Both the position numbers and the translations under genes were made by a program. This document shows, in pieces, positions 25,446 through 33,356 of a stretch of DNA of 64,000 bases. Where the stretch lies: the NCBI GenBank assembly GCA_001916965.1, contig MNTL01000001.1, positions 248,001 through 312,000 on the forward strand, written 5' to 3'. Numbering within the stretch: the stretch's first letter is position 1; each line of letters opens with the position of its first letter. The notes below the pieces were generated by a model that saw nothing but the letters and a program-made list of their open reading frames with translations, was not told the DNA's origin and ran no database searches. Source of the DNA: Roseburia sp. CAG:10041_57. GTDB taxonomy: Bacteria; Bacillota; Clostridia; Lachnospirales; Lachnospiraceae.

Positions 25446-25474
25446 TTGTCTAATCCCTGAACTGCATTTATAAT
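25446..25474 (+). promoter_or_regulatory. Predicted promoter of the SGNH hydrolase-asparaginase pair
   Basis: TTGTCT, 17-base spacer, TATAAT, about 58 bases before the first gene. Confidence 0.6.
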
Positions 25475-25531
25475 ATCTGTGTTTATGAAACCCATTAATT
25501 TACTGTAGATAATCACAGCTTACAGAAAGGT

Positions 25532-26461
25532 ATGGTAAAGAATATGTTAAGAAGAATCATGAAGAAGGATAAAATGATAGGTCTTACATTTACACTGTTT
25601 ATATTCGTGTATACATGTGCCTCATCATCAGTATATGCAAAAACTCTGCGCGATATGCCCACCGAAAACGGGACAATTGCTGAACCAGACGAGGAAGAAC
25701 TGGCAGGCAGCCCGTACATCTCCCCTGATGCCCTTGTTGCCCAGGATACTCTGTCTGAACCCGCTGCTCCATTGGTACAGGATCTGACTATGACGCAGGC
25801 ATCCCCTTCCGTGTTATATCAGGATGCTGACTATGACAGTTTCTTTGAACACACGGTATTTGTCGGCGATTCCCTGTCTGTTGGATTCACCAATTACTGC
25901 CAGAGCCGTTCCGATACTATGGCGACTGCTTCTACTTATTTTCTTGCAAAGACAAGCTGTTCTGCCAAAATTGCTCTTTCTGGTAATGCCTTAACGACCC
26001 ATGCCAAAGTCATGCCATCCTACAATGGTAAGGTACAGTATATCGAGGATTCCATATCCCAGATGACAGATGTACAAAAGGTATTTATCTGCTTTGGTAT
26101 GAACGATCTGGTAGGTTCTACTCCGTCACAGTATGTAGAAAGCATGGAGACTCTGATCGAAAGAATCGTTGCCAAGAGTCCACAGGTATCCATCTATGCA
26201 ATCTCCGTTCCATGTATCATAGAATCAGCCCAATCAGGTATGCTTAACAATACCTCTATTCAAAAAGCCAACAGTCTCATGCAGACTTCTTGCCAGAATA
26301 ACGGATGGGGATTTGTCAATCTGGCTGAATATCTCATGAATTCACATATGGCAATCTATCCGGAATACAGTTCTGATGGATATGTTCATGAGAATAACGC
26401 TGCCTATGCTATCTGGGTTAAAGTCCTGCGAAATTATGCTTATAAGGAAATGACATTATGA
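25532..26461 (+). CDS. Secreted SGNH/GDSL-family hydrolase
   Basis: 309 residues. A signal peptide or N-terminal anchor (MIGLTFTLFIFVYTCASSSVYA) precedes a linker and an SGNH domain. Block I is FVGDSLSVG (Ser near 112), block III is FGMNDLVGS, and block V carries Asp and His in SSDGYVHENNAAY. It probably removes acyl groups from a cell-wall or sugar polymer outside the membrane. It overlaps the asparaginase gene by 4 bases. The start could be 25532 or the ATG four codons later; AAAGG spacing is not ideal for either. Confidence 0.88.
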   Translation: MVKNMLRRIMKKDKMIGLTFTLFIFVYTCASSSVYAKTLRDMPTENGTIAEPDEEELAGSPYISPDALVAQDTLSEPAAPLVQDLTMTQASPSVLYQDADYDSFFEHTVFVGDSLSVGFTNYCQSRSDTMATASTYFLAKTSCSAKIALSGNALTTHAKVMPSYNGKVQYIEDSISQMTDVQKVFICFGMNDLVGSTPSQYVESMETLIERIVAKSPQVSIYAISVPCIIESAQSGMLNNTSIQKANSLMQTSCQNNGWGFVNLAEYLMNSHMAIYPEYSSDGYVHENNAAYAIWVKVLRNYAYKEMTL

Positions 26462-27468
26462 AAATAACAGCTAAGAAAAAGGTTCTGCTCATTGCTACAG
26501 GAGGTACGATTGCATCTAAAAGCACTCCCAATGGGCTTGCCCCACTGATTACCTCTGAAGAAATCATCAGCTATGTACCTGAAATCCAGGAATACTGCCA
26601 GATTGACACTTTACAGTTGTTCAATATCGACAGTACCAATATCTACTATACACACTGGCTTGCTATGGCACAGTGTGTAGAAGCCCATTACAATCAGTAT
26701 GATGCTTTCGTCATTACACATGGAACAGATACTATGGCGTACACAGCTGCTGCCCTTTCCTATCTGATTCAGAATAACCGTAAGCCTGTTGTTATCACAG
26801 GTTCTCAGAAATCTCTGGCTGCGCAGGAATCCGATGCCAGACAGAATCTTTCAGATGCATTTATCTATGCTTCCTATGATGGCGCATGCGGTGTGCATAT
26901 ACTTTTTGATCATAAAATACTTCTGGGTACACGATCACGCAAAACAAGAACCAAGAGCTTTAATGCTTTTCAAAGTATTGATTTCCCGGAAATTGGAATC
27001 ATTCGCAATCATAAAGTGATTCCCTATGTAACAGATGTGATTCATGCGGAAGCTCCTACTTTCTACCATAACTTGAATCCAAATATTTTTGTACTTCGAC
27101 TGATTCCAGGTATCAGTCCTGACATCCTGCAATATATCGGAGAGCATTACGATGCAGTTGTCATTGAAAGCTTTGGCGTAGGCGGTCTTCCTTCCTATGG
27201 AAATACCCGTTTTGAAGAAGCCATTCATGATTTTCTCGCCAGAGGAAAGACTATTATCATGTCCACCCAGGTTCCCCATGAAGGAAGTGATATGGCAGTC
27301 TATCAAGTCGGCTATTACATGAAGGAGCGCTATGATCTGATTGAGGCATACAGCATGACTACAGAAGCTATCGTCACGAAACTGATGTGGATTCTTGGAC
27401 AAACAAAAGAGCCTGACGAAATTCGCAGACTCTTCTATCAACCTATTATGCATGATATTATTGTATAG
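26458..27468 (+). CDS. ansA: L-asparaginase (type I-like)
   Basis: 336 residues, cytoplasmic (no signal peptide). The two threonine motifs of the family are present: ATGGTIAS (residues 13-20) and THGTDTMAYTAAALS (~88). The length and the C-terminal small domain fit bacterial type I asparaginases, which convert asparagine to aspartate and ammonia. Translationally coupled to the SGNH hydrolase gene, an unusual partner. A 13-base copy of the repeat motif TAACTATTCAGAA starts right after its stop. Confidence 0.9.
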   Translation: MKITAKKKVLLIATGGTIASKSTPNGLAPLITSEEIISYVPEIQEYCQIDTLQLFNIDSTNIYYTHWLAMAQCVEAHYNQYDAFVITHGTDTMAYTAAALSYLIQNNRKPVVITGSQKSLAAQESDARQNLSDAFIYASYDGACGVHILFDHKILLGTRSRKTRTKSFNAFQSIDFPEIGIIRNHKVIPYVTDVIHAEAPTFYHNLNPNIFVLRLIPGISPDILQYIGEHYDAVVIESFGVGGLPSYGNTRFEEAIHDFLARGKTIIMSTQVPHEGSDMAVYQVGYYMKERYDLIEAYSMTTEAIVTKLMWILGQTKEPDEIRRLFYQPIMHDIIV

Positions 27469-27481
27469 TAACTATTCAGAA
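27469..27481 (+). repeat. Solo end motif of the stop-codon-associated repeat
   Basis: TAACTATTCAGAA, identical to the end motif of the structured repeats at 40956 and 42163, begins immediately after the asparaginase stop. No second end or stem is seen here. Confidence 0.5.
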
Positions 27482-27484
27482 TAA

Positions 27485-28276
27485 TTACATGTTTGAGAAA
27501 TTCATAAAACTCTTCTCTGTATTATGAGAACCAACTACTTTGACCGGTACGAACTTGCTGCCGGTCTTTTGTGCGTCTTCTAATGTGGCAGCACCGTTAA
27601 ATACAAACCAACCACCATCTACTTCATTTACAGATACAATACCCTCTATTGCCTCTCCTGTCTCTTTCATTGTTGGATGGATAGATGACGGATTCAACTC
27701 CATCATTTTCTCAAATCTACCCTGCTGATACTCCTCCAGTCTGGTAAGAATCTCTTCTGCAATCTCTGCCGGAGCTGCATTGGTACTCTCAATGACCAGG
27801 TTGTAATTGCTCATATCATAATAATCAATATTGTAGATTTCCTTAAATCTGACAGATTCCATCTCCTGTCTGTGTATCAGTGCCTTTTTACATGCTTCCT
27901 GAGACTCATAAGACTCAGAATTAGCACGTACACTGTCATTGAACACACGTCTGCTTGCCTCATTAATATCTGTAATTACAAATACCTTAAAACTGTCCGG
28001 TACAAAATGCCATGCCAGTCTGGAATCAAACATGATATTGTCACGTTCTCTGCCAATCTTGGCTGTTGTATCATCAATCATCTTGTCCACAGAACGGTCT
28101 CCATTTCTGGTTGCTTCATTGACCTGCCTGTTAAATTCCTCTACGGAAAGTCCCTTATCCATTGCAAGCTGTCTGAAGATATTACCTGTAGATACGATTT
28201 CATATCCTTTTTCCTTCAGAATCTTGCCAATACTTGATTTGCCGCTTCCCAGATTACCTGTAATTGTAATGTTCAT
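27485..28276 (-). CDS. Cytidylate kinase-like P-loop protein
   Basis: 263 residues. The P-loop GNLGSGKSS (7-15) and the layout of the first ~185 residues, including FDSRLAWHFVPDSFKVFV, match the cytidylate-kinase-like family (AAA_26/cmk-like). The last ~75 residues form an extra domain (STNAAPAEIAEEILTRLEEY, then a beta-rich tail) not found in ordinary Cmk. The substrate is uncertain. Converges with the asparaginase gene. Confidence 0.75.
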   Translation of the reverse strand: MNITITGNLGSGKSSIGKILKEKGYEIVSTGNIFRQLAMDKGLSVEEFNRQVNEATRNGDRSVDKMIDDTTAKIGRERDNIMFDSRLAWHFVPDSFKVFVITDINEASRRVFNDSVRANSESYESQEACKKALIHRQEMESVRFKEIYNIDYYDMSNYNLVIESTNAAPAEIAEEILTRLEEYQQGRFEKMMELNPSSIHPTMKETGEAIEGIVSVNEVDGGWFVFNGAATLEDAQKTGSKFVPVKVVGSHNTEKSFMNFSNM

Positions 28277-28305
28277 CGTAAATAACCATGCCTTTCGTTC
28301 TTATA

Positions 28306-29091
28306 CTAATTTGTTATTTTCCCATAGATTTCAAGCTGTGTCAATGCCGGGAATGGTGATTGTGTCTCAGCAGGTATTAATTTCTTAAATTCAACCCAGC
28401 TTACAGTACGCTTTGGATATGTAACAGTCTGTCCTGTTGCCATCTTTTCCAGCTGGGCTGCTACTGTACTTCCATCTGAAAAAGCCAGCGTTACTTCCTT
28501 CCACCAGTTATCATGAGGGAAATCTGCTCTCAGATAGATTATAGCCTTATCTGTCTCTATCTCATGTCCAAAGTCAATACGAAGCACAGCATCCGGATTG
28601 CGGTTAATTCCCCAGGATACATAAGGCCATTGACCGTGGGCACTGTTGGCTTTTACCCCATCTATGGCATTTCTCGCTGCAAAGACAGCCTCTCCTCTTG
28701 TCTCTACATTGGCAGAAGCATGTGGATAAGAATTGCAGTTATCATGATTATCATACACATTCAATGCCTGATTCCTGTATGCATATATCTCTTCGTCATA
28801 AGCCTCTCTGGCATAGATATAGTGAAGCTCTCCCATAAATGCCTTGGGTGAATAACCATCCCTCAACTCTCCAAAGGGTATTTTGATCTCTACATTACCA
28901 GTCACATAGATCAGTGAAGCTCCCATAGCATCGTCAGCCTGGAACATAAAATACTTCGGTTCTCCACTGTATTCCAATACAACACGGTCGCCTTCTTCAT
29001 AAGCAGAAGTCGCTACCAGATAAGCTTCCCTCTCGCCACGCTCTACAAATTTCGTTTCGCCATTTGCCTTTAATACCTTTAATGAAAACAT
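28306..29091 (-). CDS. Discoidin (F5/8C)-like beta-sandwich protein
   Basis: 261 residues, no signal peptide. The C-terminal half looks like a carbohydrate-binding jelly roll: AARNAIDGVKANSAHGQWPYVSWG, then VLRIDFGHEIETDKAIIYLR and a closing LTQLEIYGKI strand. The N-terminal half has beta-rich segments without a recognised family. Because no export signal is seen, an intracellular role or a partner in sugar metabolism is possible. It ends 29 bases before the kinase-like gene. Confidence 0.65.
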   Translation of the reverse strand: MFSLKVLKANGETKFVERGEREAYLVATSAYEEGDRVVLEYSGEPKYFMFQADDAMGASLIYVTGNVEIKIPFGELRDGYSPKAFMGELHYIYAREAYDEEIYAYRNQALNVYDNHDNCNSYPHASANVETRGEAVFAARNAIDGVKANSAHGQWPYVSWGINRNPDAVLRIDFGHEIETDKAIIYLRADFPHDNWWKEVTLAFSDGSTVAAQLEKMATGQTVTYPKRTVSWVEFKKLIPAETQSPFPALTQLEIYGKITN

Positions 29092-29183
29092 ATCGCACCC
29101 CCAATAGTCAGTTCATTTTGTTTGAATCAAGTATACAACGATACCGGATGAAAGGAAAGTACATTATTTAAACAGATAATACC

Positions 29184-29213
29184 TTTTGAATTTTTAGAAC
29201 TATATGGTATAAT
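29184..29213 (+). promoter_or_regulatory. Promoter copy A, before the acetyltransferase gene
   Basis: TTGAAT-like -35 and TATAAT. The stretch TTTTTAGAACTATATGGTA is identical to promoter copy B at 32442-32471. Confidence 0.65.
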
Positions 29214-29255
29214 GACAATAATTTACTAAATCTATATTATGGAGGTATTATATAT

Positions 29256-29711
29256 ATGCTTAGCAATCATCAGGCAACAGAAGAAGAGAAAACAAAAATA
29301 TGTGACTGGAAATACGAAGGTGAATATGCATTATACAATACCGTCAGTTATGAGGAAATGAAAAATCGAAAATTCGGATTTGGCAATTCTCAAATGTATG
29401 TAGAATCTTTTTTTAATAACAATGAACTGGTTGGTTTTTGCAATCTATTTGACGATGGAGATGAAGTCTTCTTTGGTATCGGTGTAAATCCTCATTTATG
29501 TGGAAAAGGTTATGGGAAAGAAATGATTGAAAAAATGTACGCAATCTCTCAAGAAATTTTCCCTGGGAAGCCCCTATATTTAGAGGTACGGACACGGAAT
29601 AAGCGTGCTATAAATTGCTACAAAAGTGCAGGTTTCATAATTGATGGTGACATCATTCATCAGAAAACAAGTGCTGGCGAAGGCACTTTCTATCGTATGG
29701 TAAGGAAATAG
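29256..29711 (+). CDS. GNAT-family N-acetyltransferase
   Basis: 151 residues. The acetyl-CoA binding signature is GVNPHLCGKGYGKEMIEKMY, followed by VRTRNKRAINCYKSAGF, which is motif B. The acceptor substrate is unknown; small GNATs like this often modify amino acids, amines or drugs. GGAGG is 10 bases upstream of the start. Its AT-rich sequence and its neighbours (broken toxin-antitoxin and IS remnants) suggest it belongs to the accessory block. Confidence 0.88.
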   Translation: MLSNHQATEEEKTKICDWKYEGEYALYNTVSYEEMKNRKFGFGNSQMYVESFFNNNELVGFCNLFDDGDEVFFGIGVNPHLCGKGYGKEMIEKMYAISQEIFPGKPLYLEVRTRNKRAINCYKSAGFIIDGDIIHQKTSAGEGTFYRMVRK

Positions 29712-29712
29712 T

Positions 29713-29910
29713 TCATTTCAGTTTGTTTCTGTATGGAAATACAAAATATTCTTCCATCGTAACTACAGAAGTTACAAATTTTTTATCTGCCTCATACCCA
29801 TTACTGAAAAATTTCTTTACCTTGTCATAATATTGTGGGTTATTTTCATCCTTTTCAATGAAATATATGAATGGTGCGGTATCAACAAATGCCTTTTTAT
29901 AATCTGTCAT
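29713..29910 (-). pseudogene. Truncated PIN-domain toxin
   Basis: About 65 residues of an N-terminal PIN nuclease: the first catalytic aspartate is in AFVDTAPFIYFIE and the conserved glutamate in TSVVTMEEYFV. A stop then removes the C-terminal half (family length ~130-145), which carries the other acidic residues. The gene follows a frameshifted antitoxin and abuts the acetyltransferase stop, which is probably the break point. Confidence 0.7.
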
Positions 29911-30120
29911 TCTCACGCATCTCCTTCATATATTCATCTACATGCCGTCCTCTTTCGCTTGGGATAGCAAAACTATCCCAGTCGACGGGTGTTTTTTTAC
30001 TTTTCTCTGTGGATAATTTAACAGAGTAACAATAACCTCTGTTCCATCATAGTCTCTAATATCTTCATCTTCAATAACAACTGTGTTACCTTGTACAATT
30101 CCCTTTACTGCTGCTAACAT
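29897..30120 (-). pseudogene. Antitoxin gene with a frameshift in an A7 run
   Basis: The frame from 30120 reads MLAAVKGIVQGNTVVIEDED and ends early as KKHPSTGIVLLSQAKEDGM. One extra A in the run at 29992-29998 would restore KKTPVDWDSFAIPSERGRHV, then DEYMKEMRENDRL, a good antitoxin C-terminus stopping at 29897 and overlapping the PIN start, as expected for a coupled pair. A real mutation or a homopolymer sequencing error could explain it. Confidence 0.7.
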
Positions 30121-30296
30121 AGGTCATACCTCCTTTTAATTTTGGGATGAGCCCTCCGTTTCTATATACTTTTTCGCAATAAGCATACAACACCTTTTCT
30201 GCTTTTTCAATGAGAATCTATGTTGTTGATATTCCTAAGACACAATCAACAAGTGCCGTTAATACTATTTTGTCTCCAGCTTTTGACACGGGGACT

Positions 30297-30524
30297 TTAT
30301 TTCAATTTTTCCAGTAGAAAATACTTCATTCCCATGATTACAAAGCCTTCCTCATTTCTCCAAGGCTTTTTTGTTCCGTTTACTATCACAATCTTTTTAA
30401 ACGAATCCGGAATATTTCTAAATGAGTTAAATTCCTGCGTCTGCTTTTCCTCAGAAGTCATATCATAAGCCACCTGAATATAATATCTCTGACTACCCTG
30501 ATTGACTACAAAATCAACTTCAAA
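30297..30524 (-). pseudogene. 3' remnant of an AAA-type ATPase (DUF4143-like C-terminus)
   Basis: An open stretch of 75 codons with no start reads FEVDFVVNQGSQRYYIQVAY, then PDSFKKIVIVNG and PWRNEEGFVIMGMKYFLL. This is the usual C-terminal block of bacterial AAA ATPases that carry a DUF4143 nuclease-like domain. Everything upstream is missing. Confidence 0.6.
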
Positions 30525-30659
30525 CTACTTTCGAGTCGTGATTGTTTAAATATGTGAGCCGGGCACATGACCCCCAGCTCTTTTTATGCTTGTATCGTCA
30601 ACTCTCAATTCAATTATGTTTTCATCCAAACACAATTTTTTCGTCCGATTCAATGCTGT

Positions 30660-30735
30660 TCTGGACGAAAAATCATTTCTTCGATAAGAAGCAAGCCTGC
30701 ATCGGAGGATAAACCTCCTCCATCAAAATTTTTAA
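30660..30735 (-). mobile_element. IS1380-like transposase N-terminal fragment
   Basis: A short coding stretch on the minus strand reads NFDGGGLSSDAGLLLIEE, which resembles the N-terminal signature of IS1380 transposases. The rest is absent or frameshifted. Identification is from this motif only. Confidence 0.45.
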
Positions 30736-30815
30736 TCAGTCATTATTCCTCATCTTTCTTATATAATTGTCAATCTCATTAGCGTTTCTTCCACTTGGGA
30801 CAACATATTTTTCCA
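30736..30815 (-). pseudogene. Antitoxin C-terminal fragment
   Basis: About 25 codons read KYVVPSGRNANEIDNYIRKM then RNND and stop. The pattern resembles the C-terminus of the antitoxin at 29897, suggesting a second broken module of the same type. Confidence 0.4.
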
Positions 30816-30871
30816 TATCTACTATTTAGCGGCTCTTAGCTGCCCTTGTTTCTTACTTATAATGCTTATTT

Positions 30872-31135
30872 TTATGTATCACTGTAATGATATTTACAAG
30901 CTAGTATATATACGTTTTCTTCATCAATCTTATAAATCAATCTATCTTTTTCATTTATTCGTCTGCTCCAAAAGCCGGTTAAATTTCCTGCTAATGGCTC
31001 AGGTTTTCCAATTCCCTCATTTCCATTTCTACAAATATCCTCTATGAGGCTATTAATCTTCTTTAATGTTTTTCGGTCTTCCGTTTGCCAGCAAACGTAA
31101 TCGTTCCATCCATTATCTGTAAAAACTTTATTCAT
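30872..31135 (-). CDS. yoeB: YoeB-family mRNA interferase toxin
   Basis: 87 residues, full length. The family core GKPEPLAGNLTGFWSRRI and the C-terminal histidine and tyrosine (CKYHYSDT) are present; these residues act in ribosome-dependent mRNA cleavage. Overlaps the antitoxin gene by 8 bases. The only toxin-antitoxin pair in this region that looks intact. Confidence 0.9.
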   Translation of the reverse strand: MNKVFTDNGWNDYVCWQTEDRKTLKKINSLIEDICRNGNEGIGKPEPLAGNLTGFWSRRINEKDRLIYKIDEENVYILACKYHYSDT

Positions 31136-31394
31136 CAGCGGCTGCCTCTATAAGATTATGTTTAGCAAAATTTCCATTTTCTAACTGTATTTTGGATTCC
31201 ATTAACCAATCATAGTTTGCTTTATTTCCCATAATATAAGCATTTTCCATAAGATTATTATATACTTCTTCTGACAACATAACCACATTTTTATTATCTT
31301 TACGTGTAACAATCAAAGTTTCGTAATCATCTGTAACCTTATCCATATAAGCTTTCATATTATCACGAAGATTTGTATAATTAACTGCTAACAT
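31128..31394 (-). CDS. yefM: YefM/Phd-family antitoxin
   Basis: 88 residues. The N-terminal DNA-binding fold (MLAVNYTNLRDNMKAYMDKV, then ETLIVTRKDNKNVVMLSEEV) is typical; the acidic C-terminal tail would wrap the toxin. GGAGG lies 7 bases before the ATG. Two palindromes in the promoter fit the TGTACA-type operators known for YefM. Confidence 0.9.
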   Translation of the reverse strand: MLAVNYTNLRDNMKAYMDKVTDDYETLIVTRKDNKNVVMLSEEVYNNLMENAYIMGNKANYDWLMESKIQLENGNFAKHNLIEAAADE

Positions 31395-31416
31395 ACGAAC
31401 ACCTCCATTATCAAAC

Positions 31417-31465
31417 GTACAATTTTCTGTACTTTTATTATAACGTACAGTTTTCTGTACGTCAA
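31417..31465 (-). promoter_or_regulatory. Promoter and two operators of yefM-yoeB
   Basis: TTGACG (31460-31465), 17-base spacer, TATAAT (31437-31442). The spacer holds a perfect palindrome GTACAGTTTTCTGTAC (31445-31460); a near copy GTACAATTTTCTGTAC lies at 31417-31432, 28 bases away, over the start of the transcript. Autorepression is the expected logic. Confidence 0.8.
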
Positions 31466-31519
31466 GTTTTTATATTATTCTATGTAAAAACAAGAAAATA
31501 TATTCTAATCATAAAAAGA

Positions 31520-31559
31520 AATAGCATCCCAGCCCGTCCAAAGTTGATGAGATGCTATT
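31520..31559. terminator. Probable bidirectional terminator
   Basis: AATAGCATC/GATGCTATT, a 9-bp stem, is followed by T-rich sequence on both strands (TTTCTTTTT on minus). Confidence 0.55.
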
Positions 31560-31565
31560 CTTTAT

Positions 31566-31757
31566 TTAGCTATTTACTGAGGGCAAATCGGCATCACGTC
31601 CGATTACCTTTCCTCCAGGAAATTTTATTGAAGATAGATAAATCTGTATATGTACTGTGCAATTCATAACTAACCATTTTGAATTACTTGTGGATGTGTC
31701 TGTGTAGGTAGTCACGGACACATCTTTTTTTATATCATCAAGAAACATGTCATTCAT
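31566..31757 (-). CDS. Small hypothetical protein
   Basis: 63 residues, not recognised. It starts 6 bases after the HTH gene and ends just before a terminator, which suggests a real transcript end, but the ribosome binding site is weak and the sequence has no clear domain. It may be the remnant of a longer gene. Confidence 0.3.
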   Translation of the reverse strand: MNDMFLDDIKKDVSVTTYTDTSTSNSKWLVMNCTVHIQIYLSSIKFPGGKVIGRDADLPSVNS

Positions 31758-31763
31758 AACGCA

Positions 31764-32084
31764 TCACACACCTTTCTTCTCATTCTTCTGGCGGTAGAAA
31801 TATACCCATGATGCAACTGTGCTAGGTGAAACACCTAAACGCCCACCAATTTCCATGTAAGAACATGTTTTGCACAGATTTCTTAATTTGCGTGCTGACG
31901 GACGCTTTGTTGGGCATCCAATCTTTGGTGGCAGTCTATAATATTTCTTCCAGTTACAAACAATAGAACGGTCAACACAATAGAGCTGAGCAATCTGCTC
32001 TATTGTCAGCATGTCTGATAAATGCTGGAGCGTTTCTTTATCAGGTCGTCTTGACGGTCGTCCACCTTTTCTTGTTTCAAGCAT
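31764..32084 (-). CDS. Small HTH DNA-binding protein
   Basis: 106 residues with two helix-turn-helix-like segments, LTIEQIAQLYCVDRSIVCNW and MEIGGRLGVSPSTVASWVYF. A basic stretch GGRPSRRPDKET opens the protein. AGGAG precedes the start. It is like small regulators or transposase-type HTH proteins of mobile DNA. A large stem-loop lies directly upstream. Confidence 0.6.
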   Translation of the reverse strand: MLETRKGGRPSRRPDKETLQHLSDMLTIEQIAQLYCVDRSIVCNWKKYYRLPPKIGCPTKRPSARKLRNLCKTCSYMEIGGRLGVSPSTVASWVYFYRQKNEKKGV

Positions 32085-32116
32085 GTCGTCACTCCTTTAA
32101 ATAATTTTAGGCACAA

Positions 32117-32175
32117 AAAAGCGGCAGACAGGAAAACGTATAGCTATGCTATACACTTTCCTGTTCACCGCTTTT
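32117..32175. repeat. 59-base three-tier symmetric stem-loop
   Basis: Three perfect helices stack with symmetric internal loops: AAAAGCGG/CCGCTTTT, ACAGGAAA/TTTCCTGT and GTATAGC/GCTATAC, around a TAT loop (23 bp in all). On the minus strand it ends in CCGCTTTTTTG, 40 bases before the HTH gene, so it could act as a terminator or attenuator. The rest of 32176-32441 has no gene that can be supported. Confidence 0.7.
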
Positions 32176-32441
32176 AACTTCGCAACTGCTTGTTCTCATA
32201 GCTGGTATGACTAGCTGACATGGAGCATATAAAACTTTGTCTTACGAGTTTAGTCTGCACCCTCATAGACTTCATGAACTTATCGTTCAAACCATGCACG
32301 CACTTCGTGAACACCGCTTATATGTTGTTGCAAATAGAATACTACTTTTTTTAGACAGTGTCAAGCAATATCTCGACCTTTTACAATCCTTTCTTAATAA
32401 GCAGTTTCTCAGTAAACACGGGAAAAGTGAGCAAAATAATC

Positions 32442-32471
32442 TTTTGAGTTTTTAGAACTATATGGTACAAT
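32442..32471 (+). promoter_or_regulatory. Promoter copy B, before the DJ-1-like gene
   Basis: Near-identical to copy A at 29184, with TACAAT in place of TATAAT. Confidence 0.6.
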
Positions 32472-32519
32472 TAAAAAGGTAATTTACCAGACTGAATTTG
32501 TATATGGAGGAAAATTGAT

Positions 32520-33092
32520 ATGAAAAAAACTGCCGTATTATTATATGATTCATTTTGTAATTTTGAAATCAGTCCTGCGCTTGAGATATTGGCACTCGCT
32601 GAAAAACCAATTACAATTTTTGGGATTTCAAAACAGGCAATCAGAAGTGAAGATGGATTATCAGTAATTCCCGATGCTACTATTAATAATTTTGATTTGG
32701 ATGCGTATGACAGCTTGATATTGCCTGGTGCAATGGATATCAGAGAGGCTATTGAAAACAAAAAAATAATAGATTTCATCAAAAAGTTTGACGGAAAAAC
32801 AATAGGAGCTATTTCAATTGCACCTCTGTTACTTGTCAGAACCGGATTACTTAATGGAAAACCGTTCATGGCTGGTGTCAATAAAGAAGAGATTTTTGAA
32901 GAAGGATTTTCCGAAAGTGATTTAGCAGAAATGGTGGGCTGGGATGACAATATAAACAAGCCCATTAAGGATGGATATATTATAACTGGCAATATAATCA
33001 CATCAATATCATACAATTTTGTCAAATGGGCATTGGCTTTCGGAAAAATGGTAGGAATTGATATTCCTGCAAAAACGTTTGGTATTCAATAG
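32520..33092 (+). CDS. DJ-1/PfpI-family protein lacking the nucleophilic cysteine
   Basis: 190 residues, full family length. The fold is clear from MKKTAVLLYDSFCNFEISPA, LILPGAMDIRE and the elbow region IGAISIAPLLLVRTGLL. Family members have Cys at the elbow (AIC); here it is Ser99. That argues against the usual protease, glyoxalase or chaperone chemistry. GGAGG lies 8-9 bases upstream. Part of the accessory block, sharing its promoter sequence with the acetyltransferase gene. Confidence 0.82.
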   Translation: MKKTAVLLYDSFCNFEISPALEILALAEKPITIFGISKQAIRSEDGLSVIPDATINNFDLDAYDSLILPGAMDIREAIENKKIIDFIKKFDGKTIGAISIAPLLLVRTGLLNGKPFMAGVNKEEIFEEGFSESDLAEMVGWDDNINKPIKDGYIITGNIITSISYNFVKWALAFGKMVGIDIPAKTFGIQ

Positions 33093-33129
33093 TTTTCCGT
33101 TTATGATAAAACCATGTTGCCACAAAGAC

Positions 33130-33149
33130 GTTTTTCGACTATTTACAAT
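33130..33149 (+). repeat. 20-bp direct repeat, left copy
   Basis: GTTTTTCGACTATTTACAAT, repeated exactly at 33412-33431. The pair bounds a 262-base block with the G-rich repeats and a hairpin. Confidence 0.8.
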
Positions 33150-33155
33150 TTTTGA

Positions 33156-33280
33156 GGCTGGGGACGTTTTGGGGACTTGAGGACGCTTGGGGACGCTACC
33201 TTGGCGTGGAGCGTCCCCAGCCTTGCGCGTAGTATTTACAAGGCTTTGCGCCACTTTGGGGACGATGGGGACGCTTTTTT
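33156..33280. repeat. GGGGACG-rich palindromic repeat cluster
   Basis: GGGGAC/GGGGACG recurs at least five times, with an 11-bp perfect inverted repeat GGCTGGGGACG (33156-33166) and CGTCCCCAGCC (33212-33222). It is far richer in G than its surroundings. It looks like a REP/MITE-type dispersed element. Confidence 0.65.
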
Positions 33281-33356
33281 TATAAAACAATGTTCTTAGA
33301 GAATAAAAATGTTAATACAAAATGCCGTCAACCCCAGAATCTACAATGCTTAGAAG

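Noticed and set aside
30567..30782. A 71-codon plus-strand frame in the fragment region
   Set aside because: The opposite strand carries the recognisable IS1380-like and antitoxin segments; the plus frame shows no signals.
32237..32455. A 72-codon plus-strand frame starting with TTG
   Set aside because: No ribosome binding site, no recognisable domain, and its end runs into promoter copy B, which is a non-coding repeat.
33156..33280. Possible CRISPR array from the GGGGACG units
   Set aside because: Units are short, irregularly spaced and partly inverted, with no unique spacers of constant length and no cas genes.
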